A DNA stretch of 15,171 bases from CAZKEW01 sp964580435 (GCA_964580435.1 CAZOKP010000067.1:1-15171), one strand, 5' to 3'. Counted from the stretch's first letter, positions 1-6,747 are shown. Numbers and translations: made by a program. Notes: generated by a model not told the origin, from the letters alone.

Positions 1-1
1 G

Positions 2-766
2 AGGCTGGCCGCGATATTAAAAAAGTCAGAAGATTATTGCCGACGGCTGGAAAACGCTGCGCTTGATTTTGTCTGCCTTGAAGAAGTAACAGAGGCGTCA
101 CGCTATTATGCCTCGAACACCGATGCCTACGTTTACGACTATCAATTCAACCGCATGGAGGTGTCACGCTATGATACCCCGCAGAAGGATGTCTATCTTT
201 ACGACTATCAATTCATCCGTAAGGATATGGAGACCAAGGAGAAAAGAAACCTCATCGCGGTCAATGGGAAGAAAACAAACATTCAGGACTCCTCTTTGAA
301 TACGGTCATGTTCCAATATAAGAACGTCCTTTTCGGGCCAGTCGGGCTTTTGAGCAAATCCTGGCAAGCCTATCTTGATTATAGGCTCATCGGAGAAGAC
401 ACAATCAACAAAGAAAGGGCGGTGGTGATCGAGGCGACACCAGGGCCCGCACTCAACGAGCCTCATTGTTACGGAAAGATCTGGGTTAAAGAGGATGACG
501 GCAGCGTCCTGAAGATCGTCTGGGACCAAAAGTCGCTCGGGAACTTCCAGAGTGTTGAAGAATGGGCGAAGGTCCACGATGCCGAGCCACAGATCACCGC
601 TTTTTCTGAATACGGGTTCGAAAAGAACGGGCTTCGATTTCCCAGCCGGAATTATACGGAGAATGCCCACATCAAAAAAGACAAGCAAAAATTCGTCAAT
701 GCCGAAATTTCCATCCGCTATAAAAATTATAAATTTTTCACGGTCGAGACCGAAATAAAATATTAA
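2..766 (+). CDS. Uncharacterised protein, 3' part (possibly LolA-like, periplasmic)
   Basis: The reading frame is open from the left edge, so the 5' end lies outside and 254 residues are visible. An ATG at 155 is internal: clear protein-like sequence (YCRRLENAALDFVCLEEV, residues 13-30) continues upstream of it. Residues 33-54 and 55-76 are a tandem repeat (SRY...YDYQF in each). The rest reads as alternating short beta-strand-like stretches, including FGPVGLLSKSWQAYLDYRLIG and a basic, aromatic C-terminus ending before TAA. I recall similar proteins in Acidobacteriota-type genomes whose fold resembles outer-membrane lipoprotein carriers (LolA/LolB-like), but no diagnostic motif is visible and the signal peptide would be off-window. 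Function is unknown; the coding call is secure. Neighbours downstream are on the same strand but too far away to argue for an operon. Confidence 0.85.
   Translation, partial: RLAAILKKSEDYCRRLENAALDFVCLEEVTEASRYYASNTDAYVYDYQFNRMEVSRYDTPQKDVYLYDYQFIRKDMETKEKRNLIAVNGKKTNIQDSSLNTVMFQYKNVLFGPVGLLSKSWQAYLDYRLIGEDTINKERAVVIEATPGPALNEPHCYGKIWVKEDDGSVLKIVWDQKSLGNFQSVEEWAKVHDAEPQITAFSEYGFEKNGLRFPSRNYTENAHIKKDKQKFVNAEISIRYKNYKFFTVETEIKY
98..229 (+). repeat. Two tandem 66-bp in-frame repeat units
   Basis: Units are 98-163 and 164-229. Both begin with TCACGCTAT and share the identical 17-base stretch TTTACGACTATCAATTC (132-148 and 198-214). Each encodes 22 residues, SRY-x(10)-Y-x-YDYQF-x-R at its core. 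The middles have diverged while the ends are kept, so this is an old or selected duplication rather than a fresh slip. Confidence 0.85.
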
Positions 767-830
767 AATGCCGGACGTCGAGCCTTTAGGTTTGACCCGG
801 TTTGTGATATGATAGCCGCACAAAATGAGA

Positions 831-835
831 AGGAG
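831..835 (+). promoter_or_regulatory. Ribosome binding site deciding the TTG start at 841
   Basis: AGGAG lies 5 nt before the TTG at 841. The nearby ATG at 825 is in another frame and stops after 13 codons, so this site favours the TTG-started small ORF. Confidence 0.55.
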
Positions 836-840
836 AAGCT

Positions 841-960
841 TTGGGCAAGAACAACAGGGCTTTTAAGAGCGCGAAAAGACAGAAGGAGCTTTTTCGCCAG
901 AAGAAGCAGGAAGAAAAAAGGCTGAGGCGGCAAGCCAAGAACAAGGCGCCTCAGCAATAA
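841..960 (+). CDS. Small highly basic protein, 39 aa, TTG start
   Basis: TTG start at 841 and TAA at 958-960, with AGGAG 5 nt upstream. The product begins (M)GKNNRAFKSAKRQKELF and continues as a Lys/Arg/Gln/Glu-rich segment that should form one charged helix (QKKQEEKRLRRQAKNK). It has no hydrophobic segment, so it is probably cytosolic and possibly binds nucleic acid or ribosomes; that role is inference from charge alone. I recall short proteins opening MGKxNxxFKxxKRQKEL in several deltaproteobacterial-type genomes, usually unannotated, but cannot verify this here. It is too short for ordinary gene calling. It lies between the LolA-like gene and the oxidoreductase on the same strand, 74 and 68 nt from them, and may be its own unit. 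Confidence 0.6.
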   Translation: MGKNNRAFKSAKRQKELFRQKKQEEKRLRRQAKNKAPQQ

Positions 961-1028
961 GGCAGGAAAGCACCCGAGCGTCATCGCGCCCGAGAAGCGG
1001 CGACAATCTCTCCTTTTGGGGAGGAATC

Positions 1029-2234
1029 ATGAAAAAGTCTCACAATATCACCATGCTCGGCGCAGGACTCATCGGCACATTTTATGCCCTGACGATCCAG
1101 GGACAGCGGGGCCGTGACCGCATCCAGACGGTCTGCGCACTAACCGAAGAAGAAGCCGAAGCCTTCGCCCGAAAGTGGAGAATTCCCGGGTGGACGAGCG
1201 ATATGAAAAGAGCCATCGAGGATCCTGACACCGACCTGGTTATCGTCGGCCTCCCCAACAACCTCCATAAGAAGGCCGTCCGGCTCGCCGCCGCGGCCGG
1301 GAAAGCCGTGCTCTGCACCAAGCCGCTGGCGCGCAACGCGGCCGAAGCCCTGGAGATGCTCGAGGCCGTGGAAAAGGCCGGCGTTTTCGCGGGCTATCTC
1401 GAAGACCTGGTCTACACGCCCAAAACGCTCAAATCCCTTGCCTCTGTCAGAAAAGGGGCGGTGGGGAAAGTCCTCTGGGTCCGTTCCCGCGAAACGCATT
1501 CCGGCCCGCACTCCGCTTGGTTCTGGGACAAGAAAGTCGCCGGGGGCGGCGCCATCATGGACATGGGCTGCCATTGCATCGAGATCATCCGGAACTTTAT
1601 CGGCAAGGATATCAAGCCCGTCGAGGTTATGTGCACGGCCGATACCCTTGTCCATCCGATCGCGGCTGAAGATTCGGGTATCGGCCTCATCCGCTTCGAG
1701 AACCGGGCCATCGGCCAATTTGAGGTGAGCTGGACCTTCCGCGGCGGCATGGATTTGCGCGACGAGGTCGCCGGCACAGAGGGGACCATTTGGCTCAACC
1801 ACTTCTTGAGAACCGGCTATGAGATGTTCACGGCGACGGGCCGCGGAGGCTACGTTGCGGAAAAAGCAGAAAGTGAAAAAGGTTGGCTGTTTCCCGTCGG
1901 AGATGAAGTGCATGAGCTTGGGTATGTCCACATGTTCAGGGACATGTTCGATGCCTTGGATGAAGGCCGGGAGCCGATGGAGACTTTTTTGGACGGCTAC
2001 ATTGTCAATGCCATAATCGACGCCTGCTACAAATCAGCCAAGACAAAGCGCTGGGAGCCGGTCAAGCTCGGGAGATGGGCAGTCTCCGCAAGAAAGAAAA
2101 AGCCGGCTGCAGCAAAGCGGCCCACCGGGGAGAAATATGCCTTGGTTAAGGAAGAACGGATGCCCGACGGAAGGATCAAGCAGATCCTCCGCGACCGCAA
2201 GACGGGTGCGATCATTCAAAAGACAAAGGGCTGA
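1029..2234 (+). CDS. Gfo/Idh/MocA-family NAD(P)-dependent oxidoreductase
   Basis: 401 residues. The N-terminal Rossmann fold shows the dinucleotide motif GAGLIG (11-16). The family's E-K-P motif appears as CTKPL (96-100), which keeps the Lys-Pro pair. The C-terminal alpha/beta domain carries GGGAIMDMGCHCIE (172-185), with Asp178 and His182 at the positions usually used for substrate binding and proton transfer. Members oxidise or reduce sugars, inositols and related polyols in the cytoplasm; the substrate here cannot be told. The fold seems complete by about residue 345. It is followed by a Lys/Ala-rich linker (355-365) and a basic 35-residue tail that is not part of the usual family. ATG at 1029 is preceded by GGGGAGGA with a short 4-nt gap. 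The gene is convergent with the minus-strand run that starts 25 nt downstream. Confidence 0.9.
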   Translation: MKKSHNITMLGAGLIGTFYALTIQGQRGRDRIQTVCALTEEEAEAFARKWRIPGWTSDMKRAIEDPDTDLVIVGLPNNLHKKAVRLAAAAGKAVLCTKPLARNAAEALEMLEAVEKAGVFAGYLEDLVYTPKTLKSLASVRKGAVGKVLWVRSRETHSGPHSAWFWDKKVAGGGAIMDMGCHCIEIIRNFIGKDIKPVEVMCTADTLVHPIAAEDSGIGLIRFENRAIGQFEVSWTFRGGMDLRDEVAGTEGTIWLNHFLRTGYEMFTATGRGGYVAEKAESEKGWLFPVGDEVHELGYVHMFRDMFDALDEGREPMETFLDGYIVNAIIDACYKSAKTKRWEPVKLGRWAVSARKKKPAAAKRPTGEKYALVKEERMPDGRIKQILRDRKTGAIIQKTKG

Positions 2235-2258
2235 TGGCAAGGCTCCCGCTGTCTTCTC

Positions 2259-2384
2259 TTATTTCAAGGAGGCCAGTTTTTTCAGGTCCAGGCGATTGGC
2301 GACATCCTTGAATTCGCCCGTTGTATCAAACTTTTCCCCGTCGATATGGACCAGGAACCTCTCCGCGACAAATTTGACCTGCAT
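2259..2384 (-). CDS. Small hypothetical protein, 41 aa
   Basis: Minus-strand ATG at 2384 and TAA at 2259-2261. The product starts MQVKFVAERFLVHIDGEKF and ends with DVANRLDLKKLASLK. It alternates a beta-hairpin-like front half with an amphipathic helical end, has balanced charge and looks like real protein rather than random frame. It lies 62 nt downstream of the aminotransferase on the same strand, so it may be the last gene of that run. The ribosome site is weak (GGGA about 4 nt before ATG). No family is recognised and no signal or membrane segment is seen. It ends 25 nt from the convergent oxidoreductase stop. Confidence 0.55.
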   Translation of the reverse strand: MQVKFVAERFLVHIDGEKFDTTGEFKDVANRLDLKKLASLK

Positions 2385-2391
2385 AATTCCC

Positions 2392-2410
2392 AAAAAATTA
2401 GGGCTCCCTA
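2392..2410 (-). terminator. Weak hairpin plus T-run after the aminotransferase gene
   Basis: On the minus strand a short TAGG/CCTA stem around GAGC (plus 2399-2410) is followed by A then six T (plus 2392-2397). The stem is only 4 bp, or 5 with a tight turn, so at best this is an attenuating signal between the aminotransferase and the 41-aa ORF. Confidence 0.25.
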
Positions 2411-2446
2411 TATATATCAATCTTGCGACATTTCTCAGGACGATTT

Positions 2447-3535
2447 TTAGAGGACGTACTTGAACAATCTCAGCCCGGCCGGGATTTTCACTTTCTCTTT
2501 ATAGATATCCCAGTAATATTCTCTGGCTTCTCCGACCCCCTGGTAAAGAGGATGATGCTTATCGGGAGAGTGCGTGGCGATGACCTTTCCTTTGTCATCT
2601 ACCAGGACAAATTTGTGGCACCTGTTCAGGATTCCAGCCGTTCCCACGCTGCAGGCGACGACAAGCTCTTTCTTTTTCACCCTTCCGACGAGCTCCCCGT
2701 AAGTGAAAGGCCGTTCCTCGACAGGCACCCCCATGTCTTTCAGGATGGCCACAATACCCTGAATGGTCACTGAAGGAAGGATGAGCGGGCTCTCGGGAAT
2801 CTTGATGACCGTGCCGTCGCGCAGGCCGAAGAGACAGCAGGACGAGTCCCATTCGGTGATCTGCCGGTCCTCTATTCGAGCCTGGGGGTTATCGTCCAGG
2901 AAGAGAGCGGATGCAGCCTCCGGGCAGATCTTAGAAGCCTCGTCAACCGCTTTCACGCTCATCAGGTAATTGACGCCCAGTTTGAGGCAGCCCGTCTTGT
3001 TGATCCCAATGACACGGACCAAATGAGGGACAACGACGCCGCAGAAAGGCTCGCCGAGATAGCGGTCATAGCGGCAGGCCATGGCCCGGACCGACGGCTG
3101 AGCGGGAAAAGTCACCCCGATCGATTGTTCTTCATCCACGGTGAACGGCCGGAGATACCCCTGGCTCCCCTGCTCCGCCATCTCTCCCAGAAATCCCCGC
3201 ATGGACGCGTCTCTGAGATAAAGATGGATAAAGACATTCTCCAGCTCTTCCACGGTCGGGACAAGCTCCTGCTGGTCAGCGCTCAAATTGAAGGCGATGC
3301 CTTTCTGGAACCGCTCAAGGTTGCTGTGCCAGTTGAGAAAAACAACTTCAAGCTCCCCCCGGGGATTCCTTTTTGAGAAAAACCGGATGCCCTCGAAGGC
3401 GAGGAACAACCCGTAATGAAGAGACCGTGAAACGGCGTAAACTTTGGCGTCAGCTTCCTGGAGGACGAACTGCTTTTCCGCCAGCCTGTAACCCATCTGC
3501 CGAGGCGCCCATTTCACTCCTTCAAACTTGGCCAT
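2447..3535 (-). CDS. Class IV (BCAT-like) PLP-dependent aminotransferase, divergent
   Basis: 362 residues, close to the length of group II branched-chain aminotransferases. The segment LKLGVNY (184-190) matches the family's K-x-G-x-NY motif, making Lys185 the likely Schiff-base lysine. ITEWDSSCCLF (226-236), ILPSVTIQGI (252-261), ERPFTYGEL (274-282) and SVGTAG (296-301) follow in the family order: PLP contact loop, phosphate-binding turn, then the GTA loop. Several usual residues are changed: the small/Asn positions after the Glu are Ser-Ser-Cys-Cys, and the phosphate-loop Gly-Ile-Thr-Arg is Ser-Val-Thr-Ile. It should transfer amino groups between an amino acid and a 2-oxo acid in the cytoplasm, but the substrate could differ from Leu/Ile/Val. 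ATG is preceded by GAGGAGG. The gene starts 30 nt after the PiT stop codon, so co-transcription is likely. Confidence 0.8.
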   Translation of the reverse strand: MAKFEGVKWAPRQMGYRLAEKQFVLQEADAKVYAVSRSLHYGLFLAFEGIRFFSKRNPRGELEVVFLNWHSNLERFQKGIAFNLSADQQELVPTVEELENVFIHLYLRDASMRGFLGEMAEQGSQGYLRPFTVDEEQSIGVTFPAQPSVRAMACRYDRYLGEPFCGVVVPHLVRVIGINKTGCLKLGVNYLMSVKAVDEASKICPEAASALFLDDNPQARIEDRQITEWDSSCCLFGLRDGTVIKIPESPLILPSVTIQGIVAILKDMGVPVEERPFTYGELVGRVKKKELVVACSVGTAGILNRCHKFVLVDDKGKVIATHSPDKHHPLYQGVGEAREYYWDIYKEKVKIPAGLRLFKYVL

Positions 3536-3565
3536 GAAGACCCTCCTCAGGATTATATCTTCTGG

Positions 3566-4573
3566 TCAAAAAATCCGGGTAGCAAGGCTGATGACAAAAT
3601 AGGACGAAGCCGCGATGGCCGCTGCTCCGGGAATTGTAAAGATCCAGGCCCAGACGATCCGCAGGGTGACGCCCCAACGAACGGCCGAAAGCCGCCTGGA
3701 TGCCCCGACCCCGGAAATGGCTCCTGTAATGACATGGGTGGTGCTGACCGGAACGCCAAAATGGGTCGCCAGGAAGATACTCGCGGCGCTGGCGGTTTCG
3801 GCGCAAAACCCGTCAATCGGCCTCAACTTGGTGATTTTCTGGCCCATGGTCTTGACGATTCTCCATCCCCCGGAGAGTGTTCCCATGGCAATGGCCGCAT
3901 GGGCACTCAAGACCACCCATAAGGGAATATGGAACGTTCTGATCCAGCCGGCTGAAAAAATGAGGCTGGAGATGATCCCCATCGTTTTTTGAGCGTCGTT
4001 GGCGCCGTGACCCAGACTGTAAAGACCGGCAGAGACGAGTTGCAGGCGCCGCGCCCAATGATCGATCGAAGCAGGATTTTTTTTATAGACGACCCAGGTT
4101 GTGATGATAATAAAAATATAACCTAGAACGAGGCCGATCAAAGGAGCGAGGACAATAAAGATAAGCGTTTTCCCCCAGCCGTGAGGAATGATGACTCCGA
4201 ATCCGGCCTTGACGATCGCAGCACCGGCATAGCCGCCGATGAGGGCGTGTGAAGAGCTCGTCGGGAGACCAAGATACCAGGTTAACAGATTCCAGCCGAT
4301 GGCCCCGATAAGTCCGGCAAAGATGACTGTGGGCGTGACCGCAGTGATATCAATCATGCCCTTGCCGATCGTCGCCGCCACCGCCGTGCCGAAAATAAGG
4401 AAGGCGACAAAATTGAAGAAAGCCGCCCAGATAACGGCCTGCCGGGGGCTGAGGACGCGGGTCGAGACGATCGTGGCGATGGAATTGGCCGCATCGTGTA
4501 GGCCATTAGTAAAATCAAAGGCCAGGGCGACGAAGATGATGAAGACGACGAAAACAAAACTCAGGCTCGGCAT
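3566..4573 (-). CDS. pit: PiT-family low-affinity inorganic phosphate transporter
   Basis: 335 residues, almost entirely hydrophobic with about 10 membrane segments. The inverted-repeat architecture of PiT proteins is clear: FTNGLHDAANS (21-31) in the first half and GHGANDAQKTMG (188-199) in the second, each followed by a Pro-x-Ser-x-x-His loop (LPTSSSHA 103-110, VPVSTTH 274-280). In the first signature the usual Asn before Asp is His (GLHDAAN). Family members move metal-phosphate or phosphate with H+ or Na+ across the inner membrane. It begins 5 nt after the DUF47 stop codon. The intervening bases give no purine-rich ribosome site, so its translation probably depends on re-initiation from the DUF47 gene. 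The pairing with DUF47 is the classic PiT arrangement. Confidence 0.95.
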   Translation of the reverse strand: MPSLSFVFVVFIIFVALAFDFTNGLHDAANSIATIVSTRVLSPRQAVIWAAFFNFVAFLIFGTAVAATIGKGMIDITAVTPTVIFAGLIGAIGWNLLTWYLGLPTSSSHALIGGYAGAAIVKAGFGVIIPHGWGKTLIFIVLAPLIGLVLGYIFIIITTWVVYKKNPASIDHWARRLQLVSAGLYSLGHGANDAQKTMGIISSLIFSAGWIRTFHIPLWVVLSAHAAIAMGTLSGGWRIVKTMGQKITKLRPIDGFCAETASAASIFLATHFGVPVSTTHVITGAISGVGASRRLSAVRWGVTLRIVWAWIFTIPGAAAIAASSYFVISLATRIF

Positions 4574-4578
4574 AAAAA

Positions 4579-5205
4579 TCAGGAGGACTTGACCATGATG
4601 CCTTCGAGCACATTGGCTACGTCTTCGCAGCGGTCTGCCGCTGTTTCAAGGCGGCCGTAGATCTCCTTGAGCTTGATCAAATCCTTGAGCTCCTCAACCT
4701 TTTTTGTATCTTCAAAGAGGTCGGCGATCGCTTTCTGGCCGATAAGGTCGGCCTTGTACTCGAGGCTGTTGACCTCCCGGCAGAAGGAATGCATATGCCC
4801 CAGTTTTCCCAGGTGGAGAACGGCCTCATAGATCTGCTCGACGGCCGCATTGATGATGCCCACAAGTTCCTTGATCTCCATTGTCGGCCGAGCGATCTTG
4901 AAAAAATACAGACGGCTGGCCACCCCCTCGATGCAATCCAGGACATCGTCCAGCCCGCTGGCCAGCTCATGGATATCTTCCCGCTCCAAGGGTGTAATGA
5001 ACGTTCCTCTCAATTTGGTGATGATCTCGTGAGTGATTTCGTCCCCTTGGTGCTCAATCGATTTGATCTTCTGGAATTTTTGGTCGATGTCTTCGTAATG
5101 ATCGACTAGGTCCTTAAGGGCCTCGACGCCTTTCTTGACATTTTCCGCGTCCAGCTTGAAAAGCTCATAAAATTTTTCTTCCCTGGGCAACAATCGAAGT
5201 TTCAT
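4579..5205 (-). CDS. DUF47 family PhoU-like protein, PiT accessory
   Basis: 208 residues, all-helical and charged, with no membrane segment; the length is normal for DUF47 (TIGR00153-type). Two PhoU-like metal-binding helices are visible: SIEHQGDEI (49-57, Glu51/Asp55) and SLEYKADLI (147-155, Glu149/Asp153). The conserved TPLEREDI (71-78) lies between them. Proteins of this family sit next to PiT transporters and are thought to control phosphate uptake from the cytoplasmic side. ATG at 5205 follows AAAGGA with 8 nt spacing. The gene starts 15 nt after the APC permease stop and ends 5 nt before pit, fitting one transcript. Confidence 0.93.
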   Translation of the reverse strand: MKLRLLPREEKFYELFKLDAENVKKGVEALKDLVDHYEDIDQKFQKIKSIEHQGDEITHEIITKLRGTFITPLEREDIHELASGLDDVLDCIEGVASRLYFFKIARPTMEIKELVGIINAAVEQIYEAVLHLGKLGHMHSFCREVNSLEYKADLIGQKAIADLFEDTKKVEELKDLIKLKEIYGRLETAADRCEDVANVLEGIMVKSS

Positions 5206-5220
5206 TACCGGAATCCTTTG

Positions 5221-6603
5221 TCAGGTTTGTGGGCTGTTTTTCTCTTGTTTACCTTTCCAATAAAGATAAGCGGGGATGCCGAGGCAAATGATTCCCAGCC
5301 CGCCGATCGCGTTCCAGAAAGCACTGAAGAGCGAGCTTACGGCGACATAAAGGGCGGCCAGCACGAAGATGATTGGCGTGACAGGATAGCCCCAGGTCTT
5401 ATAGGGCCGCGCGAGGTCGGGCCTCTTTTTCCTCAGGACGATGACCGAGGCCACTGTCAGGCCGAAGAAGATCCACTCGCCGAAGATGACATAAGTGAAT
5501 AGCTGCTTGAAGGTCCCTGTCAGGGTCAGGAGAATGCTCCAGAGAGTGATGGCGACGATCGAGACGTGAGGCGTGAGGAACTTGAGATGGATCTCGGCAA
5601 TCTTCTTGAAGAACAAGCCGTCGCGGGCCATGGCGAAATAAACGCGGGGCGAGGTTAACATGTTCTGGTTGGCCGCGCCCAGGATCGAGAACAGGATCAG
5701 GAAGGCGATGAGCGAGGCCCCGAACGGCCCGGTCACGATGTCCATGGCGTCGAGGGCAACGCGGCCTTCAGAGGAAGCGATCTTATCGACCGGCAAGACG
5801 TATAGATATGCTAAGTTCGCCAGGATATAAAGGACAATGACCGCGACAGTGCCGACAAGGATGCCGAGCGGCAGGTTCCGCTGGGGGTTTTTTGTCTCGC
5901 CGGCACTGTAGGTTGCGGCCTCCCAGCCCTTGTAGGCCCAGAGGGACGCTACCAATCCGACACCGAAGGCGCTGAGCAGGCCGAGGTTTAAGGGACCGGG
6001 CTTGGGCTCGACAAAGTTGTGGACGTTGCCGTGCCCCTTGGTGAAAAAGAAGACCGCCACGACGACGATTCCGATGGCTCCCGTCTTGATGACGGTCAGC
6101 AGGTTCTGAAGCCGGGCGCCCCAGCGCACGCCGATGTAGTTGACCATGCCCAGGAAGGCGACAAACCCCCCGGCCACGAGTTTCTTCACGAGCGGCGTCA
6201 TTTCGGCGAACCGCGGCAGCATATTGTAAGAGAAGGCAACGGCCAGGGTGGCGATCGACCCGGAATCGATAACCAGGAAGAGCGTCCAGCCGAAAAGGAA
6301 CGAGAGCAGCGGGCCGTAGGCCTCTTTCAGGTAGATATAGATCCCGCCCGCTTCGGGCATGGCCGCGCCGAGCTCGGCGAAAGATACGGCCCCGAAGAGG
6401 CTGAATAAGCCGCCGACGACCCAGACCCCGATCATGAGGACCGGCGAGGGGACAACCTGGGCGATCTCCGAGGGGGAGAGGAAAATTCCGGAGCCGATGA
6501 CCCCTCCGATAACAATCGCGAGGATGTCCCAAAATCCTAGGACCCGGGGAAGGCCGGCATATTTTTTATCTAGGTGATTCGATGTGGGGCCTGTGCTTTC
6601 CAT
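5221..6603 (-). CDS. APC-superfamily amino-acid permease (LAT/SteT-like)
   Basis: 460 residues with about 12 membrane segments. Hallmarks are the first-helix motif GGVIGSGIF (33-41), the helix 2-3 region SFAELGAAMPEAGGIYIYLK (74-93) and the intracellular loop AGETKNPQRNLPLGI (234-248), which are typical of APC exchangers and importers of neutral amino acids. Membrane location is certain; the substrate is not. The frame also allows a TTG at 6639, but that would add a poor 12-residue leader and place the start inside the promoter/operator. I chose ATG 6603, which yields MESTGPTSNHLDKKYAGL. No ribosome site precedes it, consistent with a leaderless message. It heads the run APC, DUF47, pit, aminotransferase. 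Confidence 0.92.
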   Translation of the reverse strand: MESTGPTSNHLDKKYAGLPRVLGFWDILAIVIGGVIGSGIFLSPSEIAQVVPSPVLMIGVWVVGGLFSLFGAVSFAELGAAMPEAGGIYIYLKEAYGPLLSFLFGWTLFLVIDSGSIATLAVAFSYNMLPRFAEMTPLVKKLVAGGFVAFLGMVNYIGVRWGARLQNLLTVIKTGAIGIVVVAVFFFTKGHGNVHNFVEPKPGPLNLGLLSAFGVGLVASLWAYKGWEAATYSAGETKNPQRNLPLGILVGTVAVIVLYILANLAYLYVLPVDKIASSEGRVALDAMDIVTGPFGASLIAFLILFSILGAANQNMLTSPRVYFAMARDGLFFKKIAEIHLKFLTPHVSIVAITLWSILLTLTGTFKQLFTYVIFGEWIFFGLTVASVIVLRKKRPDLARPYKTWGYPVTPIIFVLAALYVAVSSLFSAFWNAIGGLGIICLGIPAYLYWKGKQEKNSPQT

Positions 6604-6610
6604 ACGCCAG

Positions 6611-6639
6611 AATATATCCAAAGAGAAAATGATAATCAA
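6611..6639 (-). promoter_or_regulatory. Sigma70-like promoter for the APC permease run
   Basis: Reading the minus strand: -35 TTGATT (6639-6634, 4 of 6), a 17-bp spacer, then -10 TATATT (6616-6611, 5 of 6). Only 7 nt separate the -10 from the ATG at 6603, so transcription should begin at or within a base or two of the A of ATG. Confidence 0.6.
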
Positions 6640-6646
6640 TCATTTT
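6626..6646 (-). promoter_or_regulatory. Fur-box-like inverted repeat over the -35
   Basis: Perfect 8-bp arms AAAATGAT (6626-6633) and ATCATTTT (6639-6646) flank a 5-nt centre. The 19 bases at 6625-6643 match the E. coli Fur-box consensus at 14 positions by my hand alignment. The palindrome is centred inside the -35 element at 6634-6639, so a bound protein would block the promoter. The bound regulator (Fur, Zur, Mur or an unrelated dimer) is not encoded here. Confidence 0.5.
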
Positions 6647-6659
6647 TTTCCAGTCGCAC

Positions 6660-6671
6660 TCGTGGCCACGA
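6660..6671. repeat. 12-bp perfect palindrome TCGTGGCCACGA
   Basis: It sits in the 144-bp gap between the two permease genes, upstream of the APC promoter and downstream of the CAT stop. It has no following T-run on either strand, so it is not a convincing terminator. It could be a protein-binding site or chance. Confidence 0.4.
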
Positions 6672-6747
6672 AAGCAGCGGACGCTTCCTTCGACCCACAG
6701 TCAGGCCGCCTTGGGCAGACCTACCCTATCACCTTGGCGAATATCTC

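Noticed and set aside
792..813. TTGACC followed by TATGAT upstream of the 39-aa ORF
   Set aside because: Only 10 bp separate the two hexamers, far from the 16-18 bp needed for a sigma70 promoter.
164..823. 219-codon minus-strand ORF over the first gene
   Set aside because: It mirrors the real plus-strand frame, which has the protein-like sequence and repeat; the antisense reading shows no family motif.
1008..1024. CTCC/GGAG hairpin hiding the oxidoreductase ribosome site
   Set aside because: Only 4-5 bp with a wobble; likely chance complementarity of a purine-rich site with a nearby pyrimidine tract.
2241..2282. Possible terminator after the oxidoreductase (GGCTCC ... GGAGGCC then T-run)
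   Set aside because: The stem needs a bulge, the loop is about 21 nt and the T-run overlaps the 41-aa ORF; too weak to list.
6604..6639. Longer start (TTG 6639) for the APC permease
   Set aside because: It would put coding sequence through the promoter and operator and adds residues unlike APC N-termini.
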